A stretch of 64,000 bases of DNA, from NCBI GenBank assembly GCA_013396525.1, contig VWYX01000251.1, forward strand, positions 400,252 through 464,251, given 5' to 3'. The notes beneath the pieces were generated by a model, which ran no database searches, had not been told where the DNA came from, and saw only the letters and a program-made list of their open reading frames with translations. This DNA comes from Chaetorhynchus papuensis (Eukaryota; Chordata; Aves; Passeriformes; Rhipiduridae). Of the stretch, positions 1 through 13,799 are shown in pieces. The translations under genes and the position numbers were made by a program. Position 1 is the stretch's first letter, and every line of letters begins with the position of its first letter.

Positions 1-3000
1 CTGCTCCTTACTGAAGCAGCGGGTATAACACCATGGCATCAGTGCAGTGCCTGAGCAGCCTTGGTCTGGTTAAAGCCCAGAAAATGGGCCAGGCTCACAT
101 TGTTTTGTGAGAATGACACATTTTTAGCTGTCTGATCACAGTTAGGAGCTGGGAAGTAACAGATCACAGCTTACTGCACTTTAGCAATGATGGATGGACT
201 GTTCTGTTAGCACTATGTCCCGTGAAAGACTGGAGTATGTTTGGCAAGAGCATCCTTAGACATCTTAATGGTGAAAATCCAACAAGGCTTAGCTGAGCAT
301 GTGTGAGTGATGATCTTTCAGAGGTTTACAGCTTGCCCAGACTTTCAGAGGAGCAAGGAAATGCATGTCTCTGGCTGTAGAACCAGGCAGTTGCTAAATG
401 CCACCTCCCCGTTCTTCAGAGTACAGGCAGCAGGAGGTGTTTAAAATACACTTTTTAACAGATATTTCCCCCTGCTTCATCCTTCTCTCCTCAGCTAAGC
501 TTTCTAAATAGCGAGGAGGGGGAGTCTGCCTTGCCGTGCTACCCAGAAATATGTGATGCAAATCCTTCTGTGCAAGAATAAATTGCAGATGCTACAGAAT
601 CCCATGTACGCTGCAAAACCTCTTGCTTCTCCTGCCTTTTAGAAACATACTGCATAACACTAGTTTGAAGTGTTTTCCTCTGCCTGTTTTCCCTTCAGCC
701 TTGACTATTTCATTACTTTGCCTCTCTGATGACCTTTCCACACTTCAATGCCAAAGCAGCTTGGTTTATTAGGAAAGTTAAAGAGCTAGGCATCTGTGTT
801 TTCTGATGGCTTTACTATTCCTACTAGGCTTTTCCAGTGGCTAGACAACTTACTCAACATTTATGTTTTGAGAGAAGGAAGGAGAATTGTAATAATTTTC
901 TGTGGGGAGAAATATTATCATTTCTATTAGAGACTGATTCCCAGCTCTGAGCACTTGGTCATTAGTGGGTTGTAAACCTTGCAGACAGGCTGTCCCATAG
1001 CTATCCACTGAGCCATTTGTCAGGGCAGAAAAATGTGCCTGGTGAAATTGGTCACTGGCAGCCTGCAGCTAGTCTGAGAAGGCTTTCAAAAAGGCTGCCA
1101 GACATGGCTGCACTTTTAATAGTCAAAATCCTACATTAGCATTTATGAGAACATTTATAGAGAGTTTAAGCAATTGCATGGTTTTTCTCCTTGATGTAAT
1201 ATTAAATCTCTGAAATACAAAAATTGTTCAGAATGATCAGGGGTGTATGTAGAAAGACAGGACAAGGAGGTGCTTCTCTCACCCCCAAACCAGACCCCCT
1301 GCTCCTTCCAAGGCAAATATATTGTGTAAGCTCACTTATAAACTTATCAAGATACATCTTGAAACTGCTTTTATTTCCAGATGCATCCAGCTACTTTCAC
1401 ACAAAGGCTCCTTTAGTGGTTGGATACTTCATTCAACTTTCTAGCTTATGTATCTTCAATTTTCCTGTTGCTGAGCTGAACAAGCCCCCTTTTTTTCAGA
1501 TAAAAATGGTTTCTTATTTCTGTAGTCATGCTCACAGATCTGCTTTAAGTCTGTTGCAGTTTGAATTAGAGTATCTCAAGCACTAGTGACCAGAATTGTT
1601 TCTGTTGTAGTTCTACCATTTTTAGGACAGAACTAGCACGTCCTTGTATCTACAGGAGTTATATTATCTGGTGACCTTTGTATGTCTCATGAAGTGCTGG
1701 TAGCCCAGATTTGTCCCTAAATCAACTAATGCCACCCAGATTCTTCTCTTCCTGTTGCTTTTGATCACAGAGTCCCAGCTGAAGAGATTTTATATTATTG
1801 CCCGCTAAGTTGATGGCCTGGGTGAGGTTTATCTCATTGCTGTACTGGTCTCTTTTGTCTTATTTCTGGTTCTTCAGAACTTTTATCATGTATAATATTT
1901 TGGCTTCTACTACCTTTAGCAATACCTCATAGCTTTGTCATCAACACTCCTAGTTTTGTGCAAAAGTCATCAATAAACATAGTAAGACCAATCCTCAGGG
2001 AACATCACTAAGACTCTGTGTAGCCTGGGCCGTTGTCGTCTCTCCTCCTGCCTGCTCCTTACAACTCTTATGTGAAGTCCCATCTCTTCACTCCGAACTA
2101 ATTCTCCAGGCAGCATTGTATCAAATGTTTAACTGAAATCAGAATAATCATCTACCAGACTTCTGTCAGCTGAACACTCAGTTATCTCACCCAGAAATAT
2201 GTACGGCAAGCTGAATTATCACCTGCATTTGTCAGCTTTTGTCCTCCTTCCTCATTCATTTTTCACACTTGGTTTTTCTTTTCAGGATCTGATTGAACTT
2301 TGTGCCTGTTTGAAAGGCTAATGACTCAACTATTGGTTCCTGTGTAATTTTTCCTCTTCCCTTACGTTTATGTATTGTATTTGGTCCAGTACTCAGTTAT
2401 TCTGCAGTTACTCAGTTATTCAGTCTTCAACTGAACACAAGTGGGTATAAGGAGAGAAACAATTTGCAAACAGCTCTGTGGGGGTTGCATGTTTACAGCC
2501 ACTGTGACTCATACCAAATTTGCTCAACTTACAACTGCAAATATGTTTTTCTAGCTGTTATCTCTGCAAAAACATGCTCGGATTTTTAAGCCAACCTGTG
2601 TCCATTTTGGCTCCATGCGTTCAAGCTTTGTATCCTACTGCTTTTCTGCTCAGTCAAGGCCTCATTCTGCCTTCACTTGTTTCCCTTTGGCTACAAGAGT
2701 TGGTTGAGGTAATCTTTATGAAGGCCAGACCCTGAATTTTGTGGTCAGCACTCTGGAGAAGCTATGAAAAAGACCATGTAGAAAACCTCAAATAAATTAA
2801 GCAAGTATTAAAGACTCCTCACGAATGGATCACATTCCATTTATCATTCACAGGACAGGGTATATTCTAGCAAAGATCTCTGTCCTTTTTCCTTTCTATA
2901 GTGTTGGTGGAAGCAGAAAGTAGGACAGTTTATTTATATCTGCAGAGTAAGCGTTTCTGACTTTGAATGCGCTGGGGGCTGACGGTAGCATCTATTCATA

Positions 3001-4203
3001 GCTGTGTTTTAGACAAACACGTGCCTTTTTATGCTTGTCATAGTTCTTTTGGTCTGCAGATTAATAATTTCTCCTTTTTCTTGTCTCAGATTTGTATTGC
3101 TTTAGCTTATTCCATGTTAATGATTTAGTCCTTTAGTTGAAAGTGGGAATTATTTCACAGAGTTTGATGTTAGCAGGTGAAACTTTCTAGAGTCTACCTC
3201 TAGTCAGTGCAGACAGATTGGCCTTTCCAGGAGATTTCATGAGATGAGATAATGGTATGGACTAGATTTCTGTTTTTCAGGTGGCTAATTGTTAGAGATT
3301 AATCCCACTTTAGCATATTTTTTAATGGCAAATAATCAATATAAAACATGCTAGTGCTGTTCTGCAAGAGCAACAAATGGCCTAATTAAATTTCTGGGAG
3401 TGCAGAGAGTTACAATAAGCTGTGACAGGGCAATTCAAGACTGGGACATTGCAGTAGAAGCTGAAACATGCTATTACACCTAATGCAGAGGAATCTTTGC
3501 TTGCTGTGTGCTCTGCTTGGCAACATCTGGGGTGAGTCCCTTCAGCTCTGGAACTGAAAGCAGAACCGCTGTGCCCAGAAAATGCAGCATTCCAGTCTTG
3601 TAGTAGGCAAACCTGGTAGGTTTGGATGAAGTATCATCCTTGTGAGTCAGTGTTTTTCCTGGGAGCTGAAAATGGTGTGTTGCTGCATTGCAGCACAGAC
3701 TGAGCTCAGCCCAGGAGCTTGAGCGTGGTGCTGTCTTCTGCCATCTCCCTCTAGCATAAAGGTCACTGTTTAATGATTTCCAGGCTCTACTCTCAGGTTT
3801 TATTCAGTTACTGGGGCTGTTCTGCCCCAGTGAAGAGACAAATACCTGTGCAAGAAAACAGTATATTTTTCAGATGCCATATAGAATAGCTTAATTTCTA
3901 ATCCTTTGGTGTAAAAATAGAAATCTGTCTAAAAAAAAATAAAGGTAGGTCACAAATATGAGGAAATTAAGACATTGTTACATCATAGATAACGGAGGCT
4001 GTCATAATTTTACATCTGAGGCTGGTAAAAACTTTTTAACTAAAATGATCTAGAACATCACCATGACATTGGCCAAGACTAAGGTTGCACAGAATCTGCA
4101 GTAAGCAGCCCTGTTTCTCTGATGAAAAAAACCCATAATAATGAAGTGTATTTGGAAGCTTTCTCCATTTAATATTTTTCATTGCTTGAAAATGTAAACA
4201 CTT

Positions 4204-4246
4204 TCACCTCAGGACTGAATCACGGGGTGATTCAGCTCTGAGGTGA
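4204..4246. repeat. Near-perfect 20-bp inverted repeat (hairpin) with 3-base loop
   Basis: The left arm 4204-4223 (TCACCTCAG, GA, CTGAATCAC) and right arm 4227-4246 (GTGATTCAG, CT, CTGAGGTGA) are complementary at 18 of 20 positions. As RNA, one of the two mismatches becomes a G-U wobble. The loop is GGG. Pairing does not extend usefully beyond the arms. It lies inside an SCFD2 intron and would be transcribed with the gene. Confidence 0.9.
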
Positions 4247-7200
4247 CATTTGCTGCTGCCAAGCCCCATGGCTGGGTAGTACTGCCACACACCGCTGTCG
4301 GGAAGGGGGAAATGAAACACGTTTATAGCAGGAGTCTAAGGAGTCTCCTCTCCTCCACAGGCTTCATTACATACCCATGGAAGTGCATCTATGTCTACTG
4401 ATCATTTGAGTACCTATTAGCTTAGATATATTATATATTAATATTTCCATTGTAGTTGCACAGTTTTCAATGTATGAGCACCCTGCACCTTCCCAGTCCC
4501 AGGACAGCAAACAGCATTCAGCTGCCATAGATCAGCCTCATGGTTAAACTTCTGCAGACAGCCCCTCAGACTTGACTGGTTGTTTGCACTGTCTTTGTCT
4601 CCTAAACAACATCAGCAACCAAAAAAAAAACCCAGTTAATTCTGAAATTACATGTCTTCTTTCATTCTTAGGCAGTCACAATTCAAAGCGAAAAATCTCT
4701 GTGTTTCTGCCACATACTTGGAACATAAATCAAGTTATCCTTATTTTTTTGGCCACAATAAATAAGCAGGTGTTGAAACTTGACTAGGAGATGACTAGTG
4801 TTTTTCATTATTTCTTTTTTCTGAAAACAGGAACAATTTATACTAAATGGAAATGACTACAGATCTCAGGCATTTTTTGTCAGTTACTTGTTTCTTCAAA
4901 CCTCTGTTAAAAGCTGTGTTTTCACTAACGCACCCAATGTTTTCAATTGGCTTTGAAGACAAAAAATGCTATTTCTTGTGTACTTAAGAAACATTTTAGA
5001 CCAACTCTACAACCCATTCAATTATTTGTTAATTAAAATAGCACAATTAATTCTGAATTTAAAGCAGAGAGTAATTCAACAAGGCATTTAACCACTGCCC
5101 TAACTCCATCCTGTCACACTTTCTAAGTTGAATATGTGTTTACATTTTCTGTTAAACTGAGACCTCTGCCAGCATCTTTTTTTATCTATTGCACATATTA
5201 TGAATTATTATCTGTTTTATGAATATGAGTTCGTTCCACTTAATACTCCTACATGCACTTGAGGCTTGTACTGCTGATCATTTTCTTCATTGACTGATAC
5301 TTGCCATCTGCACTATGGTGTGGTTTCTGATTAACAGGCAAGAAGAAGAATAAAAATGAGCATTAATTGTATAATTTTGTGTTATTCATAGTCAGGGATC
5401 TACTGTGTCTTAGTAGTGGGCAGCTGCAACACTCATGTACTCAGAGGAAGGGGTGCCTTGGCACATGGTTCTGTTGTTCATTCTTTTGAAAAGAATAGCA
5501 CTGCATTGGTCCATCCTCCCATAGTAGGGTTCCTTCTCTTCAGATCTTTTCCACATTCTCACTTCTTTCATTTTGCTTTTCATCCAAAGTTTGCTTTATG
5601 CTGCCTGTCTTGTCCCTTGTATAAAGTAGTTTCAAGTTAAAAATTAACAGAAGGTGGGATAATTCATGCAGTGCTTTCTTTCTAACTTGCATTTTTTATT
5701 GCTTTATTCTGGTTCTTCCCAGGCTTTTTACTTGCTTGCCTCTTCTTGTTCATCCGTGGACTGTAAAATGTTTGGACTGGGCTGTGTATTTATTGTCTCT
5801 GCAAAGGGCAGCACAGTTTCAGTGGGTTATGAGCATAGATGAACATAGGAGGACTTTTTAATAATTTATACTTCCATAAAGCAAAAAAGTCTTCTGTGAA
5901 GGTACTTTTTTTAGGATGTTTTCCTCAATCAGATGTGGCATATTCCCAAAACAAGAAGAGTTATCTTTTGAGACAGTACTACAGTAACAATTTCAAAGGA
6001 AATAGTTTTCCAGCAGGTGATGAAAAATACAAACAACCATTTAAACCAAAGCTGGAGAGAGAAATATGCAAAGACCTCTCCTGGGTTTTTTTCCGACTCC
6101 AAATGCAACACAGGTTTTGCTTAAATACTTCCATAAGATTCATGAAGAGCAAATGCCTCTGCAAAATATGGTTTTCCTAATCTTACCAGAGCCATAATGC
6201 TTATTCCAAATAACATAGTCACCTATGCTGTAGGCTAAATTATCATTTACGTTTTCACCTAAATGCAAAGCATTTTAATATCAATCTCTGGTAAGTAACA
6301 GATAATACACATAGCTTTTATACTAAAATTAAATCGTTCATGATTCATAGCTTCAAAAATTGACTCATGCATCCCAAGCCCACATATACAATGTTGTGCT
6401 TTACAGACAGATGAATATCTGTACCAACAGTGGCAGTTTTTCTCTGTGTATTCTTTAGAGAAAGATCTGAAACACAGTAACTTCATATTAGGTCATTTAT
6501 GCAGTACCAGAGACAGGGGTTTGTCTCCAGAGGGTCTCTTTTATGCACAGCATGCAATACAGTTGAGCTGGTAACACAGAGTAGGTGCTGTGCATGGATT
6601 AAACCACATGAGCTCCTTGCCATGACCTCTGTTTGTTGTGGTGGAAGGGATTGAGAGGGCTGTGCTTCAGCATAACCTCTCGTCTGTCTGCAGAATGTGG
6701 GCATCTGTGCCCTGTGTTCACCCCTGGCACGTGGCACCAGCTGAGGGACTCACGCATGGCTTCTCTGCAGCTCTCCTACAGCCTCAGCCCCTTGCTGGAG
6801 GCATCCCCTGGTGAGGCTGGGACACCAGAGGGAACGTAGCCTGTTCTTTGTGTGCATGGTACCTCTGACAGTGGCAGGATGAAACAGCTCCAGTGAGGGA
6901 CAAGTGTCGCAGTGGGAATGCAGAAATTTTCAGTGTTCCAGTTCTTAGTCCTTTTGTCCTTGGTCATGTGTGATGTGCAATGTGGCAGGTTGCCATCAAA
7001 GTAGAATTTCTGATTTGAATATGGAGAATTGTGGCTGTTGCTTTCAATGTTATGTGTTAAAATTTTTTTCTATGTTATGCAGTTAAGCTGTTTACCATAA
7101 ATATTTCTGGCTTTTCTCTGGAAGCTGTTGTACTTCAATTATGCTCACTTGCAGGATGAAAAAACAATTGTTCTGCCCTTACCCTGTTTCATCCCCATAT

Positions 7201-8689
7201 TCCACCTCAATGTCCTTCACATACGTGGTACCTCTTGGAGTACCTTGTGGACAAGGTGGGAGGCAGCAGATTTGAGGGTGAAACTTTGTAGCATCACTGG
7301 AAGGTATTGGCTAATGCCCCACATGAATGGAAAGGAAGTCCTTGATGGGAGTAAAACTCGGTCTTTGCCACAGTTCAGCCACCAGTCTGAAGACAAAAGG
7401 AGGGTATCTGAGAATAATTTGCAAAAGACTGAGCAAGGACTTTTGATTCTATGGGTCCTGGGGTGGTACATTCATAAAGCTCTGTATTGTTTAGTGAAAA
7501 CTGGAGTTTTACTGAATTCTTGCAAGAACATTATTGAGAGGCCTTATTGGACTTACAGAGCATTTACCATAGCTTTATTAGCATCTGTGGTTTTTTAATT
7601 AAGATATGGGTGACTTGAGGGAGCACATGAACGATTCCCTAATGAATTTGTTACATTAATTTCCTTCAGAAAGCACATCTGAGCCTGACTTAAATTCCTC
7701 CTGCAATTAATTTATGTAATTTATTGTAGTAAGTTCTGTAGTTTTTCCCTGTAATTGTCCACTGAATTGACAGGTTTAATTTCATGTAACATGAGAACCA
7801 GCAGTACCAAGCTTGCAGTGCTTCATAAAAGCTGATATTACATGTTGTGCTGTTGGATTTTGGCAAGAAGAAGGCAATAAAATATTCCTGTAGAACAGAA
7901 ACATCCAAATGATAGATATTAAGGCCAAAATTAAAAAAAAAAAAGTCTCCAAAGGTAGCTCTTAAATCCATATTTAATCACACAGATAAGTGGCCAGATT
8001 TTTACATGTGCAACTTCAGAGCTTGAGATCCAGCAAAGTACTTACCCACATGGGACATGTGTCCCTTGTAGACCAAAGAGCAGCTTCCAGAAGAGGGTTC
8101 AAAGACTTGATGCCAAAAACAACCTTCCCAAGCACAGTGCTCCCCAGGGAACTCCAGAACTTGCAGGCTGTGTCCCTGTGTAATAGAGATCAGACAATGT
8201 GCTGAAATGCCCTTGGAGACATACATGTGGAATCCCTGGATGCTCAGGACTGCTTAAGTGTGGATGCATATTTAAAAGCTGAAGCAGAGATATGAGATTC
8301 TAAATTTAGTTAACTCTTAAAAAAAACCCATCCTGGGCTTTTCTTTCAAATGGGAGATGTTTGTTGAGATGAGAATATAACTACACATTGCATCTTTGTC
8401 GGTCACAGTGCTGGCTTCCATGGTTTCCTCGGAAGTGGATCAGACATGCTTTCCTCCTGCCATAGACACCAGATCCATACCATCATTTGCACTGCATGGG
8501 GCTGGTGACTGCCCCAAAACACATCGCTGTTTTCATTCTCCATGTGACAATCAGATCATAAATTTAATTTATAGAAACACAGAGCTTTGATTTTTGATAT
8601 TGTGTGCATTTTTCCTCCCTTTTCTAATGTTTTTCCCATATGCTGCTACTCTGTGCTTTCCTCCTGCTCTCTATCTTTTCTGCCTGCTA

Positions 8690-8945
8690 GCATTTGCAGT
8701 CCAGATTCTGGGCTGCATCAGAAGGAGCTTGGCCAGCAGGTTGAAGGAGGTGATTCTCCCCTTCTGCTCTGCCCTTGTCAGAGCCCTCTTGGAGTGCTGC
8801 ATCCAGCTCTGGGATCTGCAACATAAGAAGGAGATGGAACTGTTGAAACAAGTCCATAGGAGTTGATAAGAAGGATGGGGGCACCTCCCCTTTGAAGACA
8901 GGCTGAGAAAGCTGGAGCTGTTCAGCCTGGAGAAGAGAAGGTTTT
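8690..8945 (+). mobile_element. CR1 LINE fragment (end of ORF2), truncated
   Basis: The stretch reads like the distal part of CR1 ORF2 in the + orientation. It starts near GGGCTGCATCAGAAGG, passes AGCTTGGCCAGCAGG and CATCCAGCTCTGGGA, and ends at the very typical TTCAGCCTGGAGAAGAGAAG. In frame it gives [11 protein letters not shown] and CIQLWD, with a stop near 8866. CR1 is the dominant non-LTR retrotransposon of birds, and most copies are 5'-truncated like this. Its own 3' tail is missing, since the sequence after 8945 is not recognisable CR1. Confidence 0.85.
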
Positions 8946-11900
8946 CTGGAGCCCTTGCTTTGCCAGGGCTCCAGCAAAATGGTCATGTTATCTTTGTTAT
9001 GGTGTGAGCTGCCAGCAGTACAGACGTGGCTTCCCATCCAGCACCACACATGCTCTGGCTGGGGGTGCAGAGGACAGAGGGAGCACAGAGCGGGACCCTC
9101 TGCGAGCCCCAGGGCTGGATGTGCTGCAGGGAAGCTGTCACAGGCACTGCTGTGCCTGTCCCCTCTGGACACTCTCTTCTCAAGGGCTGTAGAACACACC
9201 TTTCTTCTGAAATCCCCCAAACTAAAATGGAACCAATTACGATTTCTCACCTTCTGCTGATGTAACTATAGGGAAATGGCAGATGTCTTGTGTTCTGGCC
9301 TGTCCTTCCTTGTCCCATAGTGACACTCACTTCACAGCTTCCCTTTTTAGATGCATCAGAGAGCATCAGACAATTCAGTACAAATCAGATTGAAGAATAA
9401 AGATTCAAATGCATGACAGAATCCATAGGGAAAAAAAGTGACAGGAGAATCATACAAATTACATCCTAGTTTTGGGTTTTACACTTTCTTTTACCCTGCA
9501 AAAAACAGCAATGGTATGTGTCACTTTTCACATTCATACCTACTTTTGCATAAAAAATCTTAATGCACAAACATATCAAAGCTGTTGTAAAACATATGGC
9601 TCTGGGCATGCATATGTATGTTCTTAGATTTATCTGATAGAAAAAGGAGGGCCCCCATTGCTATGCTATCACCTAAAGTATAAAAATAGATTTTCATTAA
9701 TTTAATATCACAGTGCTGTATTTTGAGTTCTGACCTTCAAGGAACCCTTTATCTCTCTTGTTCTTCTGTCTTTTGCTGACAAGCATATTAACTCTGCATA
9801 TCTAGGAAAAAATGAAATCCTGCATAATGAAATCCTGGTGCTGGATTTTCTCTCCCTCAAAGTGCAAGTTTTGGTTTAGCCCATGATTCAATGTGTGGCT
9901 CTACAATGGCTTGGTTGCTCTGCTGGCTCTCTTCCAGGGTTTACATTGGTTTATTTCTGAAAATGGGTTATAGAGAGAGCCTAAGGTGGAGAGAGCTGAA
10001 GTTAATACCAATAAAACAGAGTGGAGTGGTAAACTTTCGTCTTTCCTAAACTTTTAACTTTGTAAGAATTATAGGCCTAGTGATACCTCAGAATTATCGG
10101 AGTCCCTCACAAAACATTGATAATTATGCTACTGCTTTAGAGAAAGAATATGTTTGTTTATAATGCCTTTATGTGTACCAAAAGAGACTAACCACAGTGA
10201 AAGGTTTCCTGAAACTCAGGTCTGAAATTCTCATTTGTTACATTTTTGGGGATAGAGGGAGGATAATCAGTCACATGCTGCTCTATAATTATAGATCTCA
10301 TGGGCTCACAATGCCCATGTCCTTTTCTTAAAGCATTTTCCTTCCTGTTTCAGAAATCAGTAGAAAAACTGGTCCTGTTTGGTTCCTGGGTCACTCAGTA
10401 CTGTAGAAAAGAGCATCTCCATTCATTCTCCTTTTTTCAAACTTCTTGTGAAAACAGATTATTTGTGGTACTAATGGTTATGCAGATGTGTTGCTTAAGA
10501 GGAGATGTACTTTCCCTCATGAAAAAGTTCAAAAGTAGGCCAAAAATAAGGGCCAGTAGTCTCATCCTGGTAGGCACTGAGTGCAGCTCCCGACAGACTC
10601 ATTTTCCTCAAATTTGGCACTAGTGGATAGGGGAAGAACAGAAGCAGTATCAGTGAGGCTGGGCACCTCTTACCGCAGAACTAGGTTGTGTTCTTTAAAA
10701 TCTTTAGTCCTCAGCAGGTTAGTGGTGTTTTTCTTTTTCTCCACGACTGGGCTTCTTCAAGTCTGACAGGAAACCCACAAATTTTGTTTAAATGCCTTTT
10801 GCCATATATAATAGGGCTTGAGATTCAAAGGAATTCTTTCAGCGTGCTCTCCGAAAGGCATTTAACTTCCCAAGAAAAAACAGTAACAGGAAGTGTTGTT
10901 TTAATTAGTACATGAGCTGTGCAGCAGCTAATGTATTCCACCTCTTCACTGTGGTAAAAGGAGCAGATTTCTTGGAAGCGTGAAGCGAGCAGAGAAGAGG
11001 GATTGTGCTCTGCTCTCCATATGCTGCAGAGCCCCATCCGAGGGAAGGTGTGAACGGGAGGTGATTTGTAGCTGCCTGCCGCTTGTAAAGAACAGGCTTC
11101 TGTTGTTCTCCAGGCTGCAAAGAAACCTGGCTGCCCTCTAGAACTCTACTGCAGTGCAACAGGTGGACAGCTGCCTTCAGAGATTTTAATTTCAACAATA
11201 AGGGATTGTAAAGAAAACTTATTTCTTCATTTACGCTTAAAAAAAAAGCACCGGATACCCGGCTGGAAATAGAGATCCGTGATTTCCTCAGACGTGGTAT
11301 TTCTTGATGGAAAGTCCCAAGGAAGTCACATTTTAGAGAAACTTTGAAAGTACACCTCTATTCCCTCTGTCGGGCCAGCCATAAACAGCCAGACTGTATC
11401 TTCAGCTGCCCGGGGGTCCCAAACTGGGTCCAGCACAGCACTGTGACGTGGAGACTGTAAACAGACATTGGCCCCTCCCTGCTCTAGTGCTCCTCGAGAT
11501 GCTCTCTGTTTCGCCAGAAGTGCACAGCCCAGTGCACCAAGGCTCCCACACCTGTCTCCTGTTAGTTAATGAAACAATGTGGCCCATGAAACAGGTGGTG
11601 AGGGTGGGTGATTTCATGACCTCCTCCAGCCCATGATTGTGTCAGCACAAGCTGTAAAGGAAAGCCCAAGCTGCAGACAGCATTTCCCTGGCAATGAGGT
11701 TCAAGTGATGGGTGATGTTACAGAGGCGTTGCTACGCTTCACCAAGAAACTGCTCAAGAGAAGATTGACCCAGTAACAGCAAGCAAAGTGGGATGTGCTG
11801 GGCCAGGCAAGGTGAGGAGCATTTCAGGAGCTTCCAGCTACAAAGCCAGACCATGTTTGCTGGAAACTGCCCTCTAGTTCCAGAAATGGGAAGTAACAAG

Positions 11901-13653
11901 CTGGTTTGAAACAAATTTCGGTCAATCAGAGTATCAAAGCATGCAGCATTACAACAAAAATAGTCCTTTAAGTTATTTTGCACTCATTAAAAAAAAAAAA
12001 AAAAGCAATTTCAAGAGCTTGTCCAAAAATTGTGTCTGCCTTAGAATTGTAACTGCCACTGAGGTCCAGTTTGTGCTCGCCTCATTGCTCTGTGAGGTAT
12101 AATGGCATAAATCCTCAGAAGCTTGGTTTGATGTAGCCCTGCAGCAGTCATTTTATCTGTTCTGCTGCACCAGCTGGGGATCCAGCTTGGAGCCTCTCAA
12201 CAAAAAACATTCAGACAAATGAAAGCTCAGTGTCTAATCACCATCCTGTAGGAATAGTTTCAGAACTCTATAAATGTACATGTGTGTATGCATTTATATT
12301 ATATATATTTTTTCCTGTGCTGAATGCAAAGGTATGAAAGTAATTCAGATTAGCTGTCACATATTCCCTGTACATTTTGAAAGTACCACCTTTTTAATTG
12401 TTTTTTTTAGTACATAAGGATTCTGTCCTTTGTCAGTTGCAGAGGAAAGTTTGTTCGGGGATCTCCTTCCCGAAAATCCAGGTGCCTCATGACAGTTTGG
12501 ATGCCTGTTTGCAGTGCCAGGCTCCATGGCTGCAGCACAATGCAAGCTGGACCTGCAGGGAGACCCTGTCCTCTCAGCAGAATTCTGCATAGACATAGAG
12601 GTTTGCTGGTGCAGGACTGGTGGCAGAACTGGAGGATGGACACAGAAACCACTGCAGCAGCATCCCTGGAGAAGACAATAGCAATATGCAGGAGTGAGTG
12701 TGTTGGTGTGAGCGTGTGGCAAGAAGGGTTATTTTGTGATGGATCTTCTGCCACAGGGATGAAGAGTCAAGCAAGAAAAGAGGCAGGCAGAGATGTCAAA
12801 AGGATTAGAGCTGTGTTGACAAGGCAATAAAAATATCAGGTGACCCACTTACCTCTCACTTGGCTAATTCTCATCAGCAGCTGAGCTTAGAAGGCATTTT
12901 TTTCAACGCTTCTGTGCAATATAGATCCTGTGGTGAGGGGGATGGAGCCAAGACTAAGAATTTCCCTTTTCCAATGCACTGTCTGGCCACCCAGAGGGTC
13001 CTTTTAGGTGGTCCTGTAATTGGAGTTTGGCCTCAGTGGAAGATAAGCGTTATATTTTAGCAGAAGGGCTTTGGAAAAATACACTAGAAGTAATAACTCT
13101 GCCGCTTTGAGGGATAAGAACTTTTTTTATGATAATGCAGCCCTTTCCAATGCATGGCTGACATTTCTGCTATATTTAGCACAGACTCTTCCATTTTTCT
13201 TGTTGCAAAGGTAGGAAATGTATTTGGAGTTAGCAGGCTGCCAGCCAGGGAGGAGCAGTTGCCTTCTTCATGGCTGTTTACCCAAGGAGACCAGCAAACC
13301 AGCTGGCTCCTTTCCACATAACAGGGGGTTCTTCTTTGGGGTCTGCTACAATGGGACCTAATGTTTGCTGTGGAGAGCAAAACGTACTCTGTGCCGATGA
13401 AAATGCTGTGTGACTGAGGTTAACGAGAGAGACATTCTTCACTTTGCTTGATGTCCAGAATTTTTGCCTTCTTGCTTAGCTGCAGAGACTTGTGCCATGC
13501 TGAGGACATGCTGTCTAAAAAGCCCCTGAGTTTCTAGAATATAAAATGATGAAAATCATTTAAAATTACCTTGTTATCCTTTTCCTACTGTTTATTATCA
13601 AAACACATGAAAATTTTTCACTCTCTCAGTTGTGTGTTTCTTTGTTTCTTTAG

Positions 13654-13799
13654 GCTGTGACTCATCACTGAACCTGACATCTCAGAAAGCCACAGATGCA
13701 GTGGACGGTATCTTCCGGTCCCTCAGGGATATTGCCAGAGTCCGAATGCACATGAAACAGTTTAATTCCATACATAATCCAGGCAGCAACACCCACCAG
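13654..13799 (+). CDS. SCFD2: SCFD2 coding exon (fourth from the end)
   Basis: This 146-base exon follows a strong acceptor (pyrimidine-rich TTTGTTTCTTTAG at 13641-13653). The first two bases complete a codon begun in the previous exon, outside the window. It encodes a stretch beginning CDSSLNLTSQKATDAVDG and ending NPGSNTHQ, with an Arg/Lys-rich amphipathic helix between. It ends in phase 0 at CAG. The following intron opens with GCAAGT, a GC donor. Ending here is the only choice that continues directly into the next exon's ASYKPLLKQ without extra or missing residues. Confidence 0.9.

Larger units (their letters stand above)
1..13653 (+). other. SCFD2: SCFD2 intron (3' portion)
   Basis: No coding exon is recognisable here. 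The only open frames are short and unlike any family I know, and none is bounded by good splice sites matching SCFD2. Contents: a 43-bp hairpin at 4204-4246, a CR1 LINE fragment at about 8690-8945, an A16 run near 11989-12004, and several short A/T runs. The upstream donor lies outside the window. Confidence 0.75.

Noticed and set aside
4204..4246. The hairpin as a miRNA precursor
   Set aside because: The stem-loop is only 43 bases with a 3-base loop and pairing does not extend outward, unlike Drosha substrates.
7128..7598. A 156-codon + strand open frame in the SCFD2 intron
   Set aside because: It opens with TTG and the first ATG is about 62 codons in. No recognisable domain, splice sites or repeat identity.
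8687..9250. A 187-codon - strand open frame
   Set aside because: Its C-terminal part is the antisense of the CR1 fragment at 8690-8945, and the rest has no family resemblance.
12357..12830. Several overlapping open frames of 60-120 codons on both strands
   Set aside because: Mutually overlapping with no family match. Typical chance frames in intronic DNA.
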